Shown here in pieces: positions 59,335-64,000 of a stretch of 64,000 nt of DNA. Under the pieces are notes generated by a model that was not told the DNA's origin, did no database searches, and was given only the letters and a program-made list of their open reading frames with translations. This DNA comes from PMP191F sp047602185 (GTDB lineage Bacteria > Bacteroidota > Bacteroidia > Chitinophagales > Chitinophagaceae). Numbering within the stretch: the stretch's first letter is position 1; each line of letters begins with the position of its first letter. The stretch spans positions 3,100,001 to 3,164,000 of the forward strand of contig JASGHY010000001.1 of the NCBI GenBank assembly GCA_047602185.1. Direction: 5' to 3'. Position numbers and translations under genes: made by a program.

Positions 59335-59880
59335 GAATTTGAAAATTAGAGAATTTGAAGATTTGAAAATGGGAAAAAGGCACAAGGGCCAAGATACAAG
59401 GTGCAAGAGGTTGACAGGTTTATAAGTTGATAGATTTGCAGGGAAAGCAGCGCGGGTAGCGGGTCACCGGCAACCTGCGCCCGGAAACTGGTATCCGGCA
59501 ATCGTGAAACGTGAGAACTGTTTCGGGTTGAATCCGTGAGACGTGAGTCGTGAGTGGAGCTTCCGGATAATAGATGCTGGATACTGGATTTGAGATTTGA
59601 TGTTTGAAATTTGATCAATACAACTGGTCTTCCTGTATTTGCTCGTAGCTCGCAGCTTGTATTCGGGATAACTGCAAATTGCCAACTGCCAACTTGCTTT
59701 CCCTCCGGGCCTGTTATTCGCGTTCGGCGTTAAGCGTTCTGCGTTCAGCTGTATTCAACCTACAACTTAAAACCTATAACTGGGTTTTCGCGTTCAGCCT
59801 TAAGCAAACCTACAACCCGCATTCAAAAAATTTCCACACAATTCCCACATAAACAACCCTCTTCATTCACTCATTTTCAA
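59335..59880. repeat. Long intergenic word-repeat mosaic between divergent trmH-like and mutS genes
   Basis: The left 125 bp run on the minus strand toward the TrmH-like gene in the order m7, m8, m10 (reversed, 59340-59440). The right part runs on the plus strand toward mutS: m1 (59500-59555), a copy of 54881-54952 (59525-59589), m2 (59636-59660), m3 (59671-59695), m4 (59717-59750), m9 (59757-59780), m4 (59785-59803) and m9-like words. The two halves thus point outward to their respective genes. No gene was seen. Confidence 0.78.
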
Positions 59881-59915
59881 ATTGGTACATCAGCACATTG
59901 TATTTACTATATTTG
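59881..59915 (+). promoter_or_regulatory. Promoter of mutS, leaderless type
   Basis: A perfect -7 box (TATATTTG, 59908-59915) is preceded by ATTG at 59881-59884 with 23 bp between, as for Bacteroidota -33/-7 promoters. Only five bases separate the box from the ATG at 59921, so the mRNA should start at or next to the start codon. Confidence 0.6.
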
Positions 59916-59920
59916 CCGCC

Positions 59921-62545
59921 ATGGCTAAAGCAAGTGCAGAAACACCTTTAATGCAGCAACACCGGGCGGTTAAACAAAGGTACCCTGATGCCATATTGCT
60001 GTTTCGCGTAGGTGATTTTTACGAAACTTTCGGACAAGATGCTATTGTAACCTCACAGGTGCTGGGCATTACTTTAACCAAACGTAATAACGGTGATCCT
60101 TCCGCGTCAGAACTGGCCGGATTTCCCCATCATGCACTTGATACTTACCTGCACAAGCTTGTAAAGGCGGGCCACCGTGTAGCCATCTGTGATCAGTTAG
60201 AAGATCCCAAAACCGCCAAAGGCATTGTAAAAAGAGGCGTTACCGAACTCGTAACTCCCGGCGTAGCCACCAACGAAAAACTGCTGGAACACAACAGCAA
60301 CAACTTTCTTGCAGGCATTCACTTTACAGATACTTCCGCAGGTATTGCATTTCTCGATATCTCTACCGGCGAATTTTTTATAGCAGAAGGTCAGCAGGAC
60401 TATATTGATAAACTGTTGCAGACCTTAAAGCCAGCTGAGGTCATTTTTCAACGCAGTTACCAGAAGCATTTCAAAGAAAACTTTGGTGCCAAGTTCTATA
60501 CTTACACCATGGAAAGCTGGATCTTCGATGAGGCTTACGCTACCGAAAGCCTGCTCAAACATTTCCAGACACATTCACTCAAAGGTTTTGGTGTAGAAGG
60601 TCTCACAAATGGCATTGTAGCCGCAGGCGCTGTACTGCACTACCTCAAAGATACCGAGCACCCCAACCTGCAGCATATTACTTCTCTCCAGCGTATTGAC
60701 AAAGAAGATTACCTGTGGATGGATCGTTTTACCATCCGCAATCTCGAACTGATCAACACGGCTGCCGACCAGGGAAATACACTGCACAAAGTATTGGACA
60801 ATACCGTATCTGCTATGGGCGCCCGCCTGCTCAAACGCTGGGTGGTATTGCCTTTAAAAGATAAACTACGCATCCAGGAAAGACTTGATCTTGTAGAATT
60901 CTTTATAAAAGAAGTAGACCTGCGCAACCAGGTAATGCACCACATCAAACAGTGTGGTGATGTGGAACGACTGGTCAGCAAGATCCCCTTAAAAAAGATA
61001 AACCCGCGCGAGGTAATGCAGATCGCCCGTGGTTTACAGCATATCGCTTTCATCAAACAGTTGTGTGAGGGTGCTAACAATCCTTACCTGCAGAAGCTGA
61101 CCAATACTTTAGATGCCTGCGAAGCCATTGCCGACAGGATCTGCCGGGAGATCATTGAAAACCCTCCTGTACAGGTATCCAAAGGTGGCGTGATCCAGGA
61201 AGGCATCAGCCCCGAACTGGATGACTTACGCAAGATCTCAACCAGCGGCAAAGAATACCTGGTTTCACTGCAACAGAAAGAAGCAGAAGCAACCGGTATC
61301 TCCTCCCTCAAGATCGGTTTCAACAACGTATTTGGCTACTACCTTGAAGTTACTAACTCACATAAAAGCAAAGTACCCGATAACTGGATCCGCAAGCAAA
61401 CGCTGGCCAATGCCGAACGTTACATTACACCTGAACTGAAGGAATATGAAGAGAAGATAACAGGTGCCGAAGAAAAGATCCTGGCGATTGAAACCAGCCT
61501 GTTTGAAGCATTACTGCAGGAGTTGCAGAATTACATTGCTCCCATGCAGGCCAATGGTCATGTGCTGGCAATACAGGATTGCCTTATTTGCTTTGCCAAC
61601 AATGCCCTGCAATACAATTACAAAAAACCCGAACTGCACGATGGTGCCGTGCTCGACCTGAAAGCCAGCCGCCACCCGGTAATCGAAAGAAACCTGCCGG
61701 TAGGCGAACCATATATTTCCAATGATATCCTGCTCGATCCTACAGATCAGCAGATCATCATTCTTACCGGTCCCAACATGAGTGGTAAAAGTGCCATTCT
61801 CCGCCAAACGGCCCTCATCACCCTGATGGCGCACATGGGCAGCTTTGTTCCTGCCGATGCGGCACTAATCCCTGTGACTGATAAGATCTTTACCCGCGTA
61901 GGCGCCTCCGACAACCTCAGTGGTGGCGAATCTACCTTCATGGTGGAGATGAACGAGACGGCCAGCATCATCAACAACATTACGCCCGGCAGCCTCATCC
62001 TGCTCGATGAAATAGGTCGCGGTACCTCTACCTATGATGGTATTTCCATAGCCTGGAGCATTGCAGAATACCTGCACCAGGCGCCACAGGCTCCTAAAAC
62101 CCTGTTTGCCACGCACTACCATGAGCTGAACGAGCTGGAAAACAAAATGCCACGCATCCGTAACTACCATGTTACCAACAAAGAAGTGGGCAACAAGATC
62201 ATCTTCCTTCGCAAACTGGCACCCGGTGGCAGTACGCATAGCTTTGGTATTCATGTGGCTAAAATGGCAGGGATGCCTCCTGCCCTTATTCAGCGCGCCA
62301 ACGAAATTCTCCATCACCTCGAAGAAAAGAACGTAGACAATACCCCTGATACAGAAGGCGCCAAAAAGAACCTTGATCAGCAGGTAAAACAGATCCCGAT
62401 GCAGAAAATGCAGCTTTCGATCTTCGACGCCCATACCGAAACCTTCCAAGACATCCGAAGTCTGCTCGAAAACATTGATATTAATCGTCTTACACCAGTA
62501 GAAGCACTCCTGAAGCTAAATGAGATCAAGGGGCTGCTAAAATAG
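59921..62545 (+). CDS. mutS: DNA mismatch repair protein MutS
   Basis: Mismatch-recognising ATPase, about 874 residues, normal for MutS1. Start ATG 59921 (MAKASAETPLMQQHRAVKQR) is chosen because an upstream frame would read through the promoter box. The mismatch-reading domain has LLFRVGDFYETFGQDA (F-x-E motif). The ATPase has Walker A GPNMSGKSAILRQ, GESTFMVEMNETA, Walker B LLDEIGRGTSTYDG and the HYHELNELE helix. The C-terminus lacks the long tetramerisation tail seen in E. coli but keeps DRLTPVEALLKLNEIKGLLK-like residues. No mutL is adjacent. Confidence 0.97.
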   Translation: MAKASAETPLMQQHRAVKQRYPDAILLFRVGDFYETFGQDAIVTSQVLGITLTKRNNGDPSASELAGFPHHALDTYLHKLVKAGHRVAICDQLEDPKTAKGIVKRGVTELVTPGVATNEKLLEHNSNNFLAGIHFTDTSAGIAFLDISTGEFFIAEGQQDYIDKLLQTLKPAEVIFQRSYQKHFKENFGAKFYTYTMESWIFDEAYATESLLKHFQTHSLKGFGVEGLTNGIVAAGAVLHYLKDTEHPNLQHITSLQRIDKEDYLWMDRFTIRNLELINTAADQGNTLHKVLDNTVSAMGARLLKRWVVLPLKDKLRIQERLDLVEFFIKEVDLRNQVMHHIKQCGDVERLVSKIPLKKINPREVMQIARGLQHIAFIKQLCEGANNPYLQKLTNTLDACEAIADRICREIIENPPVQVSKGGVIQEGISPELDDLRKISTSGKEYLVSLQQKEAEATGISSLKIGFNNVFGYYLEVTNSHKSKVPDNWIRKQTLANAERYITPELKEYEEKITGAEEKILAIETSLFEALLQELQNYIAPMQANGHVLAIQDCLICFANNALQYNYKKPELHDGAVLDLKASRHPVIERNLPVGEPYISNDILLDPTDQQIIILTGPNMSGKSAILRQTALITLMAHMGSFVPADAALIPVTDKIFTRVGASDNLSGGESTFMVEMNETASIINNITPGSLILLDEIGRGTSTYDGISIAWSIAEYLHQAPQAPKTLFATHYHELNELENKMPRIRNYHVTNKEVGNKIIFLRKLAPGGSTHSFGIHVAKMAGMPPALIQRANEILHHLEEKNVDNTPDTEGAKKNLDQQVKQIPMQKMQLSIFDAHTETFQDIRSLLENIDINRLTPVEALLKLNEIKGLLK

Positions 62546-63810
62546 ATGCCGGTTACAGGATACAAGATGCAGGATACTGGTTGCTTCGATAACAAGCCTC
62601 CATACCTCGATGTCATTGAACTAGCTCCGGAGGAGCTGCCTGTTTATAGCCCCCCATTTGTTTATGGAATTCAGCTCCGGAGGAGCTTCCTGTAAGGCAC
62701 AGCCCCCCTGCCGGAAGCACGACCCGCTCATGCGATCATTCCTGCCAAACACAAGGCCATGATATAATCTCTTGGAAACGAACACCTATCCGCTTCAGCC
62801 GGTTGGCAACTGCTGTAGCATGAGGCATACATTTCACTTCCTTGCCTCGCCCTTCAGGACGGGGAATAAGCAATCAGCGGGCAATCTCAAAATACCTCAA
62901 TCTTCAAAATCAGCAATCTCCCCCAAATCCACGTTTTTTAGAAAATGCGCTTTTAACATGGACCCCAATCGAACCCGGGAACCACCAGTAGGCTTACGAT
63001 CCCGGGCAGTCGTGAGTACAGAAGGCTAAATTGTTGAATCAACTTATAGCCAGCAGCTACAACAATCAAACAATACAACCATCAAGCCATCACAATCAAT
63101 TCCCAAACCTCCTTGTACCCTGTTTCCCGGGCCTTTAAAGCCATTTTGGCCCTAACGCTTTCATTTACAATCAATACCGAACTATACCTGGGCCTATACA
63201 GCTTATTGCTTCATTCTTTATTCGTTCGTACCAAACCCTTATTTTATGCGCTCTTAGGGCGAACAAATACCGAAGGAAATACGGACCAATACCGAAGCAA
63301 TAGCGAAGGAATACCGAATTAAACCCCTGCCAGTACAGAACCTGTCTGGTACCAGGGTTAGCCAAAAGCAGAAAAAGACACGGAATACCGGATACGATGT
63401 TCCTCCATCAATGTTATTGAATTAAGCTCCGGAGGATTTACCTGCTTATAGGAAATCAATTTTAGAAGGTATTCAGCTCCGGTAGGAGCTAGCTTCCTGT
63501 AAAGCTCCTACCGGAGCCGCGACACGCTTATCAATGTCGTTGAATAAAGTGCCTGGTGAACACACCCGCTACGGAGCACTCCCCGGCGGATGTCCCCACC
63601 CGCCGGAATTAAACTTCTTAATTACATGACATTGAACCCCATATTCCGGTCATCCAACCCCTGATTCCCAATTCCCCCATCCGCACATTATTCCGCGTTA
63701 AGCGTTAGACGTTGAGCGTTCAGCATCTCCATACATCAGCCAATTCGCACATTAAATCCACAGCTTTGCCATCTCCTCACCAAACAACTGTTAGTCTGGT
63801 TTTTTCCTCC
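62546..63810. repeat. 1.3-kb non-coding region with REP-like palindromes and word modules
   Basis: No credible gene was seen. Two related REP-like units lie at 62611-62697 and 63411-63517. Each begins tgt(c/t)attgaa and holds two ctccgg-containing palindromes (agctccggaggagct at 62623-62637 and 62673-62687) and ttcctgtaa. The second has a 15-bp perfect stem (63476-63490 with 63503-63517). Partial units start near 63534. Other contents: reversed catcaa words (63061-63100), an ataccgaagg-type word run (63262-63320), and an m4/m11 group (63684-63757). Confidence 0.65.
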
Positions 63811-63818
63811 TAACTTTG
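63811..63818 (+). promoter_or_regulatory. -7 box of gcvP
   Basis: TAACTTTG is a perfect TAnnTTTG match 100 bp before the gcvP ATG. The leader includes an imperfect palindrome (63835-63853, cagg/cctg around ttaccggtaa). No clear -33 element or glycine riboswitch was recognised. Confidence 0.45.
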
Positions 63819-63918
63819 CACATCTTTTTATCAACAGGCTTACCGGTAACCTGACCGGACACCACCTTGCGTATGGGAAAAGAATTAATTCTCAACATTT
63901 TACAATCACAATAGCAAT

Positions 63919-64000
63919 ATGAATCTATTCGAACAGCAAAGTGCTGAATTCATTCATCGTCACATTGGACCCACTGAAAAGGAAACCAAAAGAATGCTGG
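63919..64000 (+). CDS. gcvP: Glycine dehydrogenase (decarboxylating), 5' end only
   Basis: Only the first 27 codons are in the window. MNLFEQQSAEFIHRHIGPTE followed by KETKRML matches the conserved start of P-protein (F-x-x-RHIGP). P-protein is the PLP-dependent decarboxylase of the glycine cleavage system. The rest runs beyond position 64000, so length and catalytic Lys cannot be checked. It has its own -7 box at 63811, about 100 bp upstream. Confidence 0.85.
   Translation, partial: MNLFEQQSAEFIHRHIGPTEKETKRML

Noticed and set aside
63113..63365. Open frames of 69 and 64 codons on opposite strands upstream of gcvP
   Set aside because: They overlap each other and a word-type repeat, with no recognisable motif or promoter box.

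Overview
The window is a chromosomal segment of a Bacteroidota bacterium, most likely family Chitinophagaceae. This rests on TonB-dependent receptors with carboxypeptidase-like regulatory domains, an ECF sigma/FecR/STN-receptor trio, the Bacteroidota promoter box TAnnTTTG close to start codons, little Shine-Dalgarno sequence, an Mrp ATPase of the Bacteroidota type, and the overall gene set. No rRNA, tRNA, CRISPR array, insertion sequence or prophage was seen. All gene calls come from reading the sequence and translations by eye; no database search was possible.

Layout. 0-8 kb: housekeeping and metabolism (pyrF, kynU, an atypical SDR, a PaiB-like flavoprotein, Mrp/ApbC, hydroxyacyl-CoA dehydrogenase). 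8.3-13.2 kb: ECF sigma factor, FecR anti-sigma factor and a TonB receptor with a signalling domain. 13.3-25.4 kb: YigZ, RibD, PrmC, ExbD/ExbB, an SPFH protein, YpdA, an OmpA-like protein, PepT, a CPBP protease and an FKBP. 25.6-27.9 kb: NamZ-like muramidase and Fmt. 27.9-45.3 kb: a long plus-strand glycan and amino-sugar locus. It holds a LacI regulator, two palindromic operators, two sugar isomerase-like TIM barrels, GH28, GH20-like and six-hairpin glycosidases, a TonB receptor without SusD, a divergent NagB, a PhyH-type dioxygenase, MurQ, a NagP-like transporter and an ExuT-like transporter. It is closed by a strong bidirectional terminator. 45.5-64 kb: a LysM/DPBB protein, an RsmF-like methyltransferase, an S41 protease, the pnt transhydrogenase genes interrupted by a four-helix-bundle gene, a dipeptide epimerase, thioesterase, PlsC-like, SIMPL, MqnP/UbiA-like, DUF1444-like and TrmH-like proteins, MutS, and the first codons of GcvP.

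How the genes may work together. The outer-membrane receptors would be powered by ExbB/ExbD. The glycan locus looks built to import and cut an acidic, N-acetylhexosamine-containing glycan and to feed amino sugars and uronic acids inward. MurQ, NamZ and the dipeptide epimerase touch peptidoglycan turnover.

The most unusual feature is between the genes. Most intergenic gaps outside the glycan operon are mosaics of short internally periodic 'word' modules that recur across the window in a preferred order. Labels used below, by core: m1 cgtgagtcgtcagtcgtgag; m2 ctcgtagctcaaagctcg; m3 aactgcaaattgccaactg; m4 gcgttaagcgttcagc; m5 ttcgaaattcgatattcaaa; m6 cgtacttcgtacttcttatt; m7 ttaacttatcaacctttcaa; m8 ccttgtgccttgtctctt; m9 acctacaacttaaaactt; m10 cttcaaattctgaaattttc; m11 gcacattaccacatccgcac; m12 ttcactattgaccattcact. 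One family (m12) also lies in frame inside the RsmF-like coding sequence. Two palindromic, REP-like families are also present (agctccggaggagct and gacctgacaggtc).
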